51,610 nucleotides of DNA from Gemmatimonadales bacterium. GTDB taxonomy: Bacteria; Gemmatimonadota; Gemmatimonadetes; Gemmatimonadales; GWC2-71-9. A program made the position numbers and the translations under genes. The notes below the pieces were generated by a model. That model saw only the letters and a list, made by a program, of their open reading frames with translations, was not told where the DNA came from and searched no databases. Positions 1 to 8,626 of this stretch are shown one piece after another. The stretch is taken from positions 1-51,610 of the forward strand of contig JAHBVU010000022.1 in NCBI GenBank assembly GCA_019637315.1. Direction: 5' to 3'. Each line of letters opens with the position of its first letter. Position 1 is the first letter of the stretch.

Positions 1-2
1 TG

Positions 3-545
3 CTGGAGAAGAAGGACGTCTATACCCGGGGCCATTCGCAGCGGGTCAGCTGGTACGCGGTCAAGACGGGCCTGGTGCTCGGGTACACCGGGGCGCTGCT
101 CGATCAGATCCGCTTGGGGGGCGACCTGCATGACATCGGCAAGATCGGCACCCGCGACGCGGTGCTCCACAAGCCCGGGCCGCTCACGCCGGAAGAGTTT
201 CTGGAAATCCAGAAGCACGTCATCGAGGGGGAGGAGATTCTGGAGCCGCTCCGACAGGATCATCCGGCGGTGCTGCAGATCGTGCGGTTCCATCACGAGC
301 GGCTCGACGGTTCCGGCTTTCCGGATGGCCTCAAGGGCGATGCGATTCCCATGGTGGCCCGAATTGCCTGCGTGGTCGATGCCTTCGATGCCATGACGAC
401 CAATCGCGCCTACCGCACCTGTCGCGGTCCTGCGGAAGCGATGGAGGAGCTGCGCCGCTGCGCCGGGCGGCAGTTTGATCCCGAAGTCGTCCTGGCGTTC
501 GAGCGTGCCTTTCCCGATCTGGACAAGTTGCTCCCCTCGTCCTGA
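3..545 (+). CDS. HD-GYP domain protein, 5' truncated
   Basis: The reading frame is open from base 3, so the start and any N-terminal sensor domain lie outside the window; 180 C-terminal residues are visible. They form an HD-GYP domain, the family of cyclic di-GMP phosphodiesterases. The metal-binding HD pair is in LHDIGKIG, and the GYP signature appears as HHERLDGSGFP, with Phe where Tyr is usual. DAFDAMTTNRAYR is the usual downstream helix. The protein ends soon after this domain. By family it would hydrolyse c-di-GMP and so influence motility or surface attachment. Its real trigger cannot be judged without the N-terminus. Confidence 0.9.
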   Translation: MEKKDVYTRGHSQRVSWYAVKTGLVLGYTGALLDQIRLGGDLHDIGKIGTRDAVLHKPGPLTPEEFLEIQKHVIEGEEILEPLRQDHPAVLQIVRFHHERLDGSGFPDGLKGDAIPMVARIACVVDAFDAMTTNRAYRTCRGPAEAMEELRRCAGRQFDPEVVLAFERAFPDLDKLLPSS

Positions 546-584
546 GGCGGACCATTCCATTCTTCGACGTAAAGCAAAACACAG

Positions 585-1952
585 ATGACCTCTTCGACCC
601 TGATGATCTCGGTATCCGGCATGCGTGGCCTCGTCGGTTCGGACCTGACGCCCGAACTGGTGGCCCGCCACGCGGCTGCTCTTGGCAGCTGGGCACGATC
701 GAGCGGTCGGCCGCTCGTCGTCCTGGGCCGCGATGCGCGAACCAGCGGGGAGATGTTCACCCATGCTGCCGTTGCCGGGCTGATGTCGGTGGGCGTGGAC
801 GTCGTCGACGTCGGCGTGGTCCCGACACCGACCGTGCAGCTGGCGGTGGAGCACCATCACGCGGGGGCGGGGCTGATCATCACGGCGAGCCACAATCCGA
901 TTGCCTGGAACGCCCTCAAGTTCGTTGGCCCTGACGGGATCTTTCTCGATGCCGCTGCGGGCACTGCGGTGCGTCGGCTGGCTGAGCAGGGCGTGCCGCG
1001 CGGCGGCTGGGACGGCATCGGATCGTTGCGCACCGACCCCGACGCGATTGCTCGCCATCTCGATGCGGTCCTGGCCTTGCCGCTGATCGACGCGCCGCTG
1101 ATCCGGAGCCGCGGATTTCGAGTCGCGCTCGATTGCGTTCGAGGGGCTGGCGGGCGTGTGATTCCGGCGTTGCTCGAGCGTCTAGGCTGTGAGGTCATCG
1201 GCATCCATCTCGAGACCGACGGCCGGTTTCCCCACGAGCCGGAGCCGATTCCGGAAAACCTGGGCGACTTGAGCCGACTGGTGCGCGAGTCGGGAGCCGA
1301 TATCGGGATGGCGGTCGACCCGGACGTCGACCGACTCGCCCTGGTCGACGAGCGCGGCGACCCGATCGGCGAGGACTATACGCTCGCCTTTGCGGTGCGG
1401 GCCGTCCTGGGTCACCCGTCGAGCCGCGGGGACGGCTCCATCCCGACCGTGGTCGCGAACCTGTCCACCTCGCTCGTCGTCGAAGACGCGGCACGGGAGT
1501 GCGGCGGCCGATTCGTGCGCGCGCCCGTCGGCGAGGCCAATGTTGCGGCCACGATCAAGGCGGAGAAGGCGCTGATCGGGGGCGAAGGTAACGGGGGCGT
1601 CATTCTTCCAGCGCTCCACATTGGTCGTGATGCGCCGTTAGGTGTGGCGCTGATCTTGCAGCATCTTGCGGTGACGGCGCAACGACCGAGTCAGATCGTT
1701 GCAGCGGCGCCACGGTACAAGATCGTCAAAGCCAAATCCCCACGGGGCATCGACTTAGACGTTCTGTACCCGGCGCTGCGCAGCCGGTTCCCGGACGCCG
1801 AGGCCGATATGAGGGATGGGCTTCGGCTCTCCTGGTCGGATCGGTGGGTGCATGTTCGTCCATCGGGAACCGAGCCGATCATCCGGTACATCGCCGAAGC
1901 GCCTACGGAGGCTTTGGCGCAGGAACTCATTGCAACCTGTCAGGGCCTGTAA
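585..1952 (+). CDS. glmM: Phosphoglucosamine mutase GlmM
   Basis: A 455-residue member of the alpha-D-phosphohexomutase family. The phosphoserine loop is TASHNPIAWNALKF with the catalytic Ser at about residue 102, as in known GlmM. The magnesium loop is DPDVDRLALVDE, the sugar-binding loop is GEGNGGVI, and the C-terminal phosphate-binding loop is RPSGTEPIIRY. GlmM converts glucosamine-6-phosphate to glucosamine-1-phosphate in the cytoplasm, feeding UDP-GlcNAc for peptidoglycan and LPS. Its stop lies 2 bases before glmS, which makes the next step of the same pathway, and this favours GlmM over a phosphomannomutase. No clear Shine-Dalgarno precedes the ATG; an in-frame ATG at 603 is an alternative start. 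Confidence 0.9.
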   Translation: MTSSTLMISVSGMRGLVGSDLTPELVARHAAALGSWARSSGRPLVVLGRDARTSGEMFTHAAVAGLMSVGVDVVDVGVVPTPTVQLAVEHHHAGAGLIITASHNPIAWNALKFVGPDGIFLDAAAGTAVRRLAEQGVPRGGWDGIGSLRTDPDAIARHLDAVLALPLIDAPLIRSRGFRVALDCVRGAGGRVIPALLERLGCEVIGIHLETDGRFPHEPEPIPENLGDLSRLVRESGADIGMAVDPDVDRLALVDERGDPIGEDYTLAFAVRAVLGHPSSRGDGSIPTVVANLSTSLVVEDAARECGGRFVRAPVGEANVAATIKAEKALIGGEGNGGVILPALHIGRDAPLGVALILQHLAVTAQRPSQIVAAAPRYKIVKAKSPRGIDLDVLYPALRSRFPDAEADMRDGLRLSWSDRWVHVRPSGTEPIIRYIAEAPTEALAQELIATCQGL

Positions 1953-1954
1953 CT

Positions 1955-3781
1955 ATGTGCGGAATTGTCGGATACGTAGGACCGCGGCAAGCGGGCAGCA
2001 TCCTGCTCGATGGTCTCAAACGGATGGAATACCGGGGTTATGACTCGGCCGGTATTGCGGTCATCAACGGCGCCGGCGTCAAAGTCCGCAAGGCTGCGGG
2101 GAAACTGGGAGTGCTCACTGAGCAGCTCAAGTCCGGCCCGCCCGAAGGGACGGTCGGCATCGGCCATACCCGATGGGCGACTCACGGAGCGCCGACCACC
2201 CCCAATGCGCATCCCCATCTCGATCAGTCGGGCCGCATTGCCGTGATCCATAACGGCATCATCGAGAACGCGACCACGATTCGCAAAGCGCTCGAGATGC
2301 GCAACCACACCTTCCAGTCGGAAACCGACACCGAGGTGCTGGCGCATCTGATTGGCGAGTACTACACCGGCGATCTCGAAGAAGCCGTGGCCAGCGCCCT
2401 GTGGGACGTCGAAGGCGCCTACGGCATTGCGGTGATCTGCTCGGAGGAACCGGGCACTCTGGTTGCTGCGCGCAACGGCTCGCCGCTGCTGGTCGGTGTC
2501 GGCGACGGCGAGTACTTCGTCGCCTCAGACGCCTCGGCCATTCTGGAGCATACCAGGTCGGTCGTCTACCTCGACGACGGCGAAATGGCGGTGCTCAAGC
2601 GCGACGGCTACCGGGTGCGCAACCTGACCCAGACGCACGTGGCCAAGACGGTCAACCAGATCGAATGGGACCTCGCCACCATCGAGCGTGGCGGCTACCC
2701 CCACTTCATGCTCAAGGAAATCTTCGAACAGCCGGACAGCCTCCGGAATACACTGCGCGGACACCTGCTCGAAGAAGAGGGGACAGCGCGGCTGCGCGGT
2801 CTCAACCTGTCGGACGACGACCTCAAGCGTTTCGATCGTATCGTCATTACGGCCTGCGGCACCTCATGGCATGCCGGCTTGATCGGCGAGTACATGATCG
2901 AGGAACTGGCCCGCGTGCCGGTCGAGGTCGAGTACGCGTCCGAGTTCCGGTATCGCAATCCGGTGCTCGATGATCGTTGCCTGGTCATTGCCATTTCGCA
3001 GTCGGGCGAGACGGCCGACACGCTCGCGGCCATTCGAGAGGCCAAGCGGCGGGGCGCCCGGGTCATCGGTCTCGTCAACGTCGTCGGATCCACGATTGCG
3101 CGCGAAGTCGATGGCGGCCTCTACCTGCGCGCCGGTGCAGAGATCGGCGTTGCGAGTACCAAGGCATTCAACAGTCAGGTCGCTGCGCTGGCCATGGTGG
3201 CGCTTCGGTTGGCGCGCCTCAAGAACCTGAGCCTGCTGCAGGGTCGCGAGTTCATTTCGGCGCTGAACCGCCTGCCTGATCAGATTCGTCAGATCCTGGC
3301 GCGCGCGCCGGAAATCGAAGAGCTGGCCAAGCGATACCATCAGGCCACGAACTGCCTCTACCTGGGCCGCGGCGTCAACTTCCCGGTGGCGCTCGAGGGT
3401 GCGCTCAAGCTCAAGGAGATTTCCTACATCCACGCCGAGGGCTACCCGGCGGCCGAGATGAAGCACGGTCCGATCGCGCTGATCGACGAGAACATGCCCG
3501 TCGTAATCATTGCGCCCAAGGACGCCGTCTACTCGAAGATCGTGTCCAATGTCGAAGAGGTGAAAGCGCGGAAAGGGCGCGTCATTGCCCTCGTCACAGA
3601 GGGTGATGTCGAGATCGGCAAGCTGGCGGAGGAAACGTTCCCGCTGCCGGCCACGCACGACCTGCTGACACCGATTCTGGCGAGTGTCCCGCTGCAGCTG
3701 TTCTCGTACTATGTGGCGGTGCTGCGCGGATGCAACGTCGACCAACCCCGGAACCTCGCCAAGAGCGTTACGGTCGAGTAG
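1955..3781 (+). CDS. glmS: Glutamine--fructose-6-phosphate aminotransferase GlmS
   Basis: A 608-residue enzyme, the usual family length. The start is set at the ATG giving MCGIVGYVG, because after Met removal Cys must become the N-terminal nucleophile of the class II glutaminase domain (residues 1 to about 240). Longer in-frame starts would bury this Cys. Two SIS sugar-isomerase domains follow (about 290-420 and 460-600), with the phosphosugar loops ISQSGETADT and ASTKAFNSQ and the C-terminal LAKSVTVE. GlmS makes glucosamine-6-phosphate from fructose-6-phosphate and glutamine. It is co-transcribed with glmM and followed by a terminator. No glmS ribozyme can lie in the 2-base gap before it. 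Confidence 0.96.
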   Translation: MCGIVGYVGPRQAGSILLDGLKRMEYRGYDSAGIAVINGAGVKVRKAAGKLGVLTEQLKSGPPEGTVGIGHTRWATHGAPTTPNAHPHLDQSGRIAVIHNGIIENATTIRKALEMRNHTFQSETDTEVLAHLIGEYYTGDLEEAVASALWDVEGAYGIAVICSEEPGTLVAARNGSPLLVGVGDGEYFVASDASAILEHTRSVVYLDDGEMAVLKRDGYRVRNLTQTHVAKTVNQIEWDLATIERGGYPHFMLKEIFEQPDSLRNTLRGHLLEEEGTARLRGLNLSDDDLKRFDRIVITACGTSWHAGLIGEYMIEELARVPVEVEYASEFRYRNPVLDDRCLVIAISQSGETADTLAAIREAKRRGARVIGLVNVVGSTIAREVDGGLYLRAGAEIGVASTKAFNSQVAALAMVALRLARLKNLSLLQGREFISALNRLPDQIRQILARAPEIEELAKRYHQATNCLYLGRGVNFPVALEGALKLKEISYIHAEGYPAAEMKHGPIALIDENMPVVIIAPKDAVYSKIVSNVEEVKARKGRVIALVTEGDVEIGKLAEETFPLPATHDLLTPILASVPLQLFSYYVAVLRGCNVDQPRNLAKSVTVE

Positions 3782-3803
3782 CGATTTCCTGCTGAGTCGA
3801 ATA

Positions 3804-3835
3804 GCGGCGCGTGCCTTCGGGCATGCGCCGCTTTT
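3804..3835 (+). terminator. Rho-independent terminator after glmS
   Basis: A 12-base arm GCGGCGCGTGCC, tetraloop TTCG and arm GGCATGCGCCGC form a stem with one G-T wobble, followed by TTTT. It lies 22 bases after the glmS stop and closes the glmM-glmS unit. Confidence 0.9.
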
Positions 3836-3934
3836 GCGTCGGGGCGAAATCCAGGCGTGCGTGTGGGGCGCGGTCGTTCGTCGTTCTATTCGATCGCATG
3901 TCGATGCGACCACGACGGTGCCCAGGAGGCAACA

Positions 3935-4507
3935 ATGCGCAGCATCGCTCTCGCGATTCTGGTGTTGGTCGGAGGATCGGATCTCGGCCTGGCCCAAGAT
4001 GATCCCCTGCTGACTGAAGCCGAAGCCAGCCGTGAAGTGCGGGTGATCAGGCGACTGGGCCCCGACGCGCGGGCTCGGATCGAAGCACTGCTGCAGCACG
4101 CCCGCGCCGCCGGCCTGCCCACACAACCGATCGTCGAGCGGATCGAAGCCGGTCAGAGTCGGCGCACTCCGGCGTCGCAGCTCGTTGCCACGGCGGAGGC
4201 CACGGTGGCTCGACTCGAATCGGCCAGCCGAGAGTTTCGGGATGCTGGTCGGCTCGCCGATCAGCGCGAAATCGTGCTCGCGGCGCTGGTGCTCGAGCGG
4301 GGCGGGAGTCTCGATCAGCTGGCGTATCTCCTTCGGTCTGTCTCGCCAGCACGGTCACTGCTCGTTCCGCTCGACGTCATGGCCCGCCTCGCGGCGCAGG
4401 GTACCGAGCCGGGACGAGCGGTCGAGCAGGTGGGGCGGCAGCTGGCCACCGGCGCCGACGACCAGGCCATCGCGATGTTGCTAACCTCAAACATTTCAAG
4501 ACATTAG
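3935..4507 (+). CDS. Exported protein of unknown function
   Basis: A 190-residue protein I do not recognise. The start is the ATG at 3935, which has AGGAGGC seven bases upstream and gives a signal peptide (hydrophobic IALAILVLVGG, cleavage near GLAQ-DD). The mature part is mostly alpha-helical, rich in Ala, Arg, Glu and Leu, with no Cys and no membrane segment after the signal. It probably resides in the periplasm. It stands alone after the glmS terminator, with 137 bases to the next gene, so its neighbours say little about its role. Confidence 0.7.
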   Translation: MRSIALAILVLVGGSDLGLAQDDPLLTEAEASREVRVIRRLGPDARARIEALLQHARAAGLPTQPIVERIEAGQSRRTPASQLVATAEATVARLESASREFRDAGRLADQREIVLAALVLERGGSLDQLAYLLRSVSPARSLLVPLDVMARLAAQGTEPGRAVEQVGRQLATGADDQAIAMLLTSNISRH

Positions 4508-4644
4508 CGCTTTGACAGGAGCTCTGTAAGCAGTGGGCCTGTCATCGTAATAGGCCGCCGTTCGTTCTGATAAGCTTGTGGTAATCGCCCCCGCAGAGAT
4601 TGGGCTTCGAGTGATGCGAACCCCAAATCTTTGCGGAGCTGTAT

Positions 4645-5520
4645 ATGCGCGTTGTTTCTCTTCTCGTACTGGTCGCCGCAGGCGCCGTACCCCTGTATCG
4701 GTCGTTCGAAACACGCCCCGCCGTCGCAGCCTCGGTGGATCGGCCGGACCTCGTCATCAAGGCGATGGACTATGCGTTCGAGATGCCGATTTCGATCCGT
4801 CCCGGCCAGTATCGGATCCGAATGGTCAACACCGGCAAGGAGTTACACCACGTCTGGGTGATGCGGCTCGAACAGGGCAAGACGGTGGCGGACCTGCTCG
4901 CATCCCTGCGGGCCGGCGTCCCGTTGCCATCCTGGGTGAAGAACCTGGGAGGTCCCAATGCGCCGGTGCCCGGCGGTGAGTCTGTCGCCGTCGTCGACTT
5001 TGCACCCGGCAGCTACGCAATTGTCTGTTACATCCCTTCGCCCGACGGGACGCTCCATATCATGAAGGGGATGGTCAAGCCGGTCGAGGTTGCCGGAGCG
5101 CCGCTGCCGCCGCTCGATCTTCCCGTTACGGCTCGTGCGTCGTTGACCGACTACGATTTCGTCTTTGCCGAGGCGCTCACACCGGGGCAGCACGTGATCG
5201 AGTTCTCGAATCGCGCCAGCCAGGTGCACGAGGCCTTTCTGGCCAAGCTGGCGCCCGGCAAGACGGCGGCCGACCTGCTGCACTGGATGGAGAAGTGGGA
5301 GGGGCCGCCCCCCGCCATGCCGGTCGGTGGCATCACCGGCATCGAGGCTGGGGCCAGTCAGAAGGTGGTCGTATCCCTCGAACCTGGTACCTACGCATGG
5401 TACTGCTTCGTGCCCGACGCCAAGGATGGACGTGAGCATGTCCATCACGGCATGGTGAAAGAGTTCACGGTTGGAGCGCCGCAGGCGCGCACGAAGGGGG
5501 CACACCATGGCGCGCACTGA
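4645..5520 (+). CDS. Exported protein with two cupredoxin-like domains
   Basis: A 291-residue secreted protein with a short N-terminal signal segment and two repeats of a plastocyanin-like fold. Repeat 1 (about 30-150) has ELHHVWVM and later CYIPSPDGTLHIMKGM. Repeat 2 (about 155-280) has QVHEAFL and later CFVPDAKDGREHVHHGM. In each, a His near the first part and a Cys...His...Met cluster near the end match the order of type 1 copper ligands, although the Cys-to-His loop is longer than in classic plastocyanin. It may bind copper or carry electrons in the periplasm; this is inferred from ligand order only. The C-terminus is His-rich (GAHHGAH). It overlaps the next gene by 14 bases, suggesting translational coupling. 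Confidence 0.75.
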   Translation: MRVVSLLVLVAAGAVPLYRSFETRPAVAASVDRPDLVIKAMDYAFEMPISIRPGQYRIRMVNTGKELHHVWVMRLEQGKTVADLLASLRAGVPLPSWVKNLGGPNAPVPGGESVAVVDFAPGSYAIVCYIPSPDGTLHIMKGMVKPVEVAGAPLPPLDLPVTARASLTDYDFVFAEALTPGQHVIEFSNRASQVHEAFLAKLAPGKTAADLLHWMEKWEGPPPAMPVGGITGIEAGASQKVVVSLEPGTYAWYCFVPDAKDGREHVHHGMVKEFTVGAPQARTKGAHHGAH

Positions 5521-6415
5521 AACCAGGCTGCGCCCGACCGTGCTGCTGGCATGTCGCTCGGCAGCGCTGGCGGCGGTATTGGTCGCGATGGCGGGGTCGG
5601 CTGCCGAGGCGCAGATCGGCGGGCTGCTCAAGAAAGCCAAGAAACAGGTCGAGGGGACGGTGGCCGGATCGCCCGCCGAGGCGGCGGTGCCTTTCGACGA
5701 GGTCATCCTCGAATTGACCGAGGCGCGCCTGGCACAGCTCATTGCCGGGTTTGAGGCGGGGCGGCGCGTCCTCGATGGAACGGAAGGCGGACCGAGTCTG
5801 GCTTCGCTCAGTGTGGATCGGGAGCGAGCCATCGAGGAGCGAGTTCGCCTGTACGAGGCGAACAGCGCGGAGATCGAGCGCTACGAGCGGAGCACGGTCC
5901 GCATCCGGGACTGCCGCGACGATGCCTTCGCTTCGCTCGAGCGGGCGCAGCGTGAACGGTACAACGAACGGGTCATGAGCGATCCGGCCCTGCAGCAGGT
6001 TGTCACCTCACTGGCCCAGGAACTCGCAGCGGCAACCCAGGCGGGTGACACCGCAGCGATGCAGCGGGTCCACCGACGGCTTCAGGAGGCGGCCAGGATC
6101 GCGGCATCACCCTCGGACTCGGCGGCGATCGACGGTCGGTGCGGACGGATGCCCGTGGCGCCTGCGGTGATTGCGAGGATTGAATCGCTCTCAGAGCGAG
6201 AACAGAGCGCTGCTCAGACGATTCGCGGCATGGAAGAGCGTGCCTCGCGCGAGGAGGCTCGTGTCAGTGAGTTGCAGCCACGCCAGCTTGGCATGGCGCG
6301 AGAACGGATCCTGCTGTATCTGTCAGCCCGGCCCGAACGTGCCTCGCGCGGCTTCAGCCCGGCGGAGCGCGCCAGTCTGAGCAGCCGCCGCACCGAACTG
6401 CAGCGCTACTTCTGA
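5507..6415 (+). CDS. Exported helical protein of unknown function
   Basis: A 302-residue protein with no family that I recognise. The ATG at 5507 follows AAGGGGG and overlaps the cupredoxin-like gene. A signal peptide (basic start, long Ala/Val/Leu core, cleavage near AEAQ-IG) sends it to the periplasm. The rest is rich in Glu, Arg, Ala and Gln with heptad-like stretches, so extended helices or coiled coils are likely. Two Cys residues (RDCRDD and DGRCGR) could form a disulfide. Gene overlap upstream and a 5-base gap downstream put it in one unit with the cupredoxin-like and glycosidase-family genes. Confidence 0.7.
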   Translation: MARTETRLRPTVLLACRSAALAAVLVAMAGSAAEAQIGGLLKKAKKQVEGTVAGSPAEAAVPFDEVILELTEARLAQLIAGFEAGRRVLDGTEGGPSLASLSVDRERAIEERVRLYEANSAEIERYERSTVRIRDCRDDAFASLERAQRERYNERVMSDPALQQVVTSLAQELAAATQAGDTAAMQRVHRRLQEAARIAASPSDSAAIDGRCGRMPVAPAVIARIESLSEREQSAAQTIRGMEERASREEARVSELQPRQLGMARERILLYLSARPERASRGFSPAERASLSSRRTELQRYF

Positions 6416-6420
6416 TCCTC

Positions 6421-7365
6421 ATGCAGGTTGCCCGCCTCGTTCCGCTGCTCGGCGTGACGCTGCTGGTTGCGTCGAGCGGCCCCGCCTTCCCGGGTGGTGA
6501 CGAACCCGGCCTGCCCGTCTCCTCGCTGGCGCGCTGGCAGAATGGTCGCTGGCAGACATGGTGGCGCTCGGATCGTGCGCCTCAGGTGTGGTCCGAGGAT
6601 CAGCACGTTCTCACTGCTGGCGTGGCCTGGGCCGCGACGGCACCGGCCATCGAGATGGCGCAGCTCAAACTGTCCGGCCGGCGAGGAGCCTGGCGAACCC
6701 GGCTCGTCGTTGTTCGGCTCGACCCCGCAAGGCTCAGGCTGAGCCTCGAAACAGGGTACGGAGCCGATGGTCAGCCTGCTTGGCAAGCGGATCGGGTCGG
6801 TACGGACGTCCTGTTTGCGGTCAACGCAGGTCAGTTTGTGCGCACCAGCCCCTGGGGTTGGTTGGTGCTCGACGGGGTCGAGCGGCTGCCGCCCGGCTCG
6901 GGCCCACTCTCGACGGCGCTGACGGTGGATCGGGAAGGGCAGGTTGGGTGGGTCGCCGGCGATTCGATCGCGGCCCGTCGAGGCCGCGGTGAAGTGCGGT
7001 TTGCTTTTCAGTCCTATCCGACCCTGCTCCGTGGCGGCCGGGTTCCTGAGCCGCTGCAGCGAGCCGGACGGGGTGTCGACCTGGCGCATCGAGACGCCCG
7101 GGCGGCGATCGGTGCTGACTCGGATGGCCGTTTGCTCGTTGCGATGACCCGTTTCGACGGACTCGGCGATCAGCTCGGGTTCGTGCCGTTAGGCTTGACG
7201 ACGCCCGAGATGGCGGCGGTAATGGGGGCGTTAGGCGCCCGTGAAGCCGTGGCGCTCGATGGCGGCATTTCGGCGCAGATGCTGGTTCGGGATGCCGAGA
7301 AGGCGCTGGTGTGGTCCGGGCTTCGCAGGGTACCGCTGGCTCTGGTCGCGCGGGGTCGGTCGTGA
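6421..7365 (+). CDS. Exported phosphodiester glycosidase family protein (NAGPA-like)
   Basis: A 314-residue protein with an N-terminal signal peptide. The conserved stretches FAVNAGQF, QSYPTLL, RDARAAIGADSDGRLL and AVALDGGISAQM match the fold shared by mammalian NAGPA (which uncovers mannose-6-phosphate) and bacterial DUF2233 proteins. Known members cleave phosphodiester-linked sugars, some acting on cell-wall or glycan substrates. The true substrate here is unknown. It is last in a run of exported proteins and ends 61 bases before the marR start, where a new promoter begins. Family assignment is fairly secure, the role is not. Confidence 0.78.
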   Translation: MQVARLVPLLGVTLLVASSGPAFPGGDEPGLPVSSLARWQNGRWQTWWRSDRAPQVWSEDQHVLTAGVAWAATAPAIEMAQLKLSGRRGAWRTRLVVVRLDPARLRLSLETGYGADGQPAWQADRVGTDVLFAVNAGQFVRTSPWGWLVLDGVERLPPGSGPLSTALTVDREGQVGWVAGDSIAARRGRGEVRFAFQSYPTLLRGGRVPEPLQRAGRGVDLAHRDARAAIGADSDGRLLVAMTRFDGLGDQLGFVPLGLTTPEMAAVMGALGAREAVALDGGISAQMLVRDAEKALVWSGLRRVPLALVARGRS

Positions 7366-7391
7366 TGCGGGAGGCGTCGGTCGTACCCCTC

Positions 7392-7420
7392 TTGACAACA
7401 AGTGTTGCAACACTTATAAT
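7392..7420 (+). promoter_or_regulatory. Consensus sigma70 promoter of marR
   Basis: TTGACA (7392-7397), a spacer of exactly 17 bases and TATAAT (7415-7420) give a perfect-consensus promoter, unusual in this GC-rich sequence. The marR ATG lies 7 bases beyond the -10 hexamer, so the mRNA would have almost no leader. A palindrome fills the spacer, so a bound repressor would block RNA polymerase. Confidence 0.9.
7400..7415. promoter_or_regulatory. Palindromic operator, probable MarR binding site
   Basis: AAGTGTTGCAACACTT is a perfect 16-base palindrome sitting between the -35 and -10 hexamers of the marR promoter. Size and symmetry suit a MarR dimer. A related site precedes the nitroreductase gene, which supports it being the regulator's own operator. 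Confidence 0.85.
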
Positions 7421-7426
7421 CTACCC

Positions 7427-7894
7427 ATGCCAATAACGTTGCAGGAAGAGCTGCGCCAGAGCAAGCCGTTCCCTTCGCCGGAAGCCGAGGCGGCGGTGAG
7501 TCTTGCCCGAACGGCGGCCTGTCTCGACCATGCGACGGCCGAGATGCTCCGACCGTACGGCATCACGGGAACGCAGTACAACGTGCTCCGGATCCTTCGA
7601 GGGGCCGGGCCCCAGGGCCTCTGCCGCAACGAGGTCCGGGATCGGATGGTTGCTCCGGTGCCTGATGCCACCCGTTTGCTGGACCGGCTCGTGTTCCTTG
7701 GCTTGGTCACCCGGGATCGTGATACACCCGATCGGCGCTATGTGACCGCCCGGCTGACGGAGGCTGGGGCCACCTTGCTGGCAGAACTCGACCCGGTCGT
7801 TGCCGCCGGCAATCAGCGCCTGCTTGGTCACTTGGGCGAGGAGCGGTTGCGGCTGCTGATCGACCTGCTGGCCGAGGCGCGCAACCGGCCGTAA
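7427..7894 (+). CDS. MarR family transcriptional regulator
   Basis: A 155-residue winged-helix regulator. The start is the ATG directly behind the consensus promoter; longer in-frame starts would run through the promoter. The recognition helix is around DATRLLDRL, and the wing is TRDRDTPDRRYVTARLT, typical of MarR. Cys32 and Cys66 are the only cysteines, so thiol-based sensing of oxidants or electrophiles is possible but unproven. It probably represses itself and the nitroreductase and YceI genes that follow, through the two palindromic sites. Members of this family usually release DNA on binding phenolic compounds or on thiol oxidation. Confidence 0.9.
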   Translation: MPITLQEELRQSKPFPSPEAEAAVSLARTAACLDHATAEMLRPYGITGTQYNVLRILRGAGPQGLCRNEVRDRMVAPVPDATRLLDRLVFLGLVTRDRDTPDRRYVTARLTEAGATLLAELDPVVAAGNQRLLGHLGEERLRLLIDLLAEARNRP

Positions 7895-7914
7895 GCCTTT
7901 TTATTTCGCTAGAT

Positions 7915-7930
7915 AGATGTTGTAACACTG
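7915..7930. promoter_or_regulatory. Second MarR-like operator before the nitroreductase gene
   Basis: The bases around ATGTTGTAACACT match 12 of 16 positions of the palindrome in the marR promoter and keep the TGTTG/AACAC core. The site lies about 14 bases before the chosen nitroreductase start and just before its Shine-Dalgarno. No convincing -35 hexamer was seen, so repression could act on a weak promoter or on readthrough from marR. Confidence 0.65.
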
Positions 7931-7943
7931 GATGGAGGAACAC

Positions 7944-8570
7944 ATGATGAGTGACGTCTCGACAACCGAGATCCTGACCGTGGACGCTGCTGCCCGGGCC
8001 CGCCGGTCGATCCGTTCCTATCGGCCCGAACCGATACCGGCCAGCGAGTTGGCCACGATCCTGGAGGTGGTACGCCTGGCGCCGTCGGCCTTCAACCTCC
8101 AGCCCTGGCGCTTCGTCACGGTCGAGTCGCCCGAGGTCCGGGAAGCGCTCACCGCAGCTGCGCACAACCAGCGGCAGGTCCGTTCGGCGCCCCTGGTACT
8201 GGTGCTCTACACCGACATGCAGGACACCCTGGCAACCCTCGACCGCGTCGTCCACCCGAACATGCCGATCGAGCGGCAGGCCGAGGTGCAGGCGTACATC
8301 CGGAACGCCTTCGCCGGGAAGTCCGAGGCGGAACGTGAGGCGTGGGGCGCTGAGCAGGGCTTCATTGCGCTCGGCTACCTGCTGCTCACGGCCGAAGCGC
8401 ATGGCTATCAGACCTCGCCGATGGCGGGGTTCGACGCGGAGAGTGTCAAGCGGTTGCTCGGCCTGCCGACTCATGTCCGCGTCGTTGCGCTCGTAGCCAT
8501 CGGCCGAGGTGCGGAGTCTGGGTTTCCACACCATCGCATCCCGCTGGAGCAACTGATGCGAGTGGCATGA
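7944..8570 (+). CDS. Nitroreductase family protein
   Basis: A 208-residue FMN-dependent oxidoreductase of the nitroreductase fold. RRSIRSYRPEPI near the N-terminus is the FMN-phosphate loop and APSAFNLQPWRF is the conserved substrate and flavin segment. LGYLLLTAEAHG and PTHVRVVALVAIG complete the family pattern. The start is the ATG at 7944, preceded by GGAGGA; an ATG at 7932 lies before this site and an ATG at 7947 is also possible. Members reduce quinones, nitroaromatics or related electrophiles with NAD(P)H. Position after a MarR gene and a matching operator suggests induction by such compounds. Confidence 0.9.
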   Translation: MMSDVSTTEILTVDAAARARRSIRSYRPEPIPASELATILEVVRLAPSAFNLQPWRFVTVESPEVREALTAAAHNQRQVRSAPLVLVLYTDMQDTLATLDRVVHPNMPIERQAEVQAYIRNAFAGKSEAEREAWGAEQGFIALGYLLLTAEAHGYQTSPMAGFDAESVKRLLGLPTHVRVVALVAIGRGAESGFPHHRIPLEQLMRVA

Positions 8571-8626
8571 GGCCGGTGCGCGCCAACCCTTGCCAACAAC
8601 ATCAACCTTCTGAAGGAGATTCAATC

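Noticed and set aside
1953-1954. glmS ribozyme
   Set aside because: Only 2 bases separate glmM from glmS, so there is no room.
2864-4126. 420-codon open frame opposite glmS
   Set aside because: It crosses the glmS terminator and mirrors glmS; composition is His/Arg/Asp-rich, as for shadow frames.
4512-4540. TTGACA at 4512-4517 as a promoter for the cupredoxin-like gene
   Set aside because: No -10-like hexamer at 16-18 bases; the match is probably chance.
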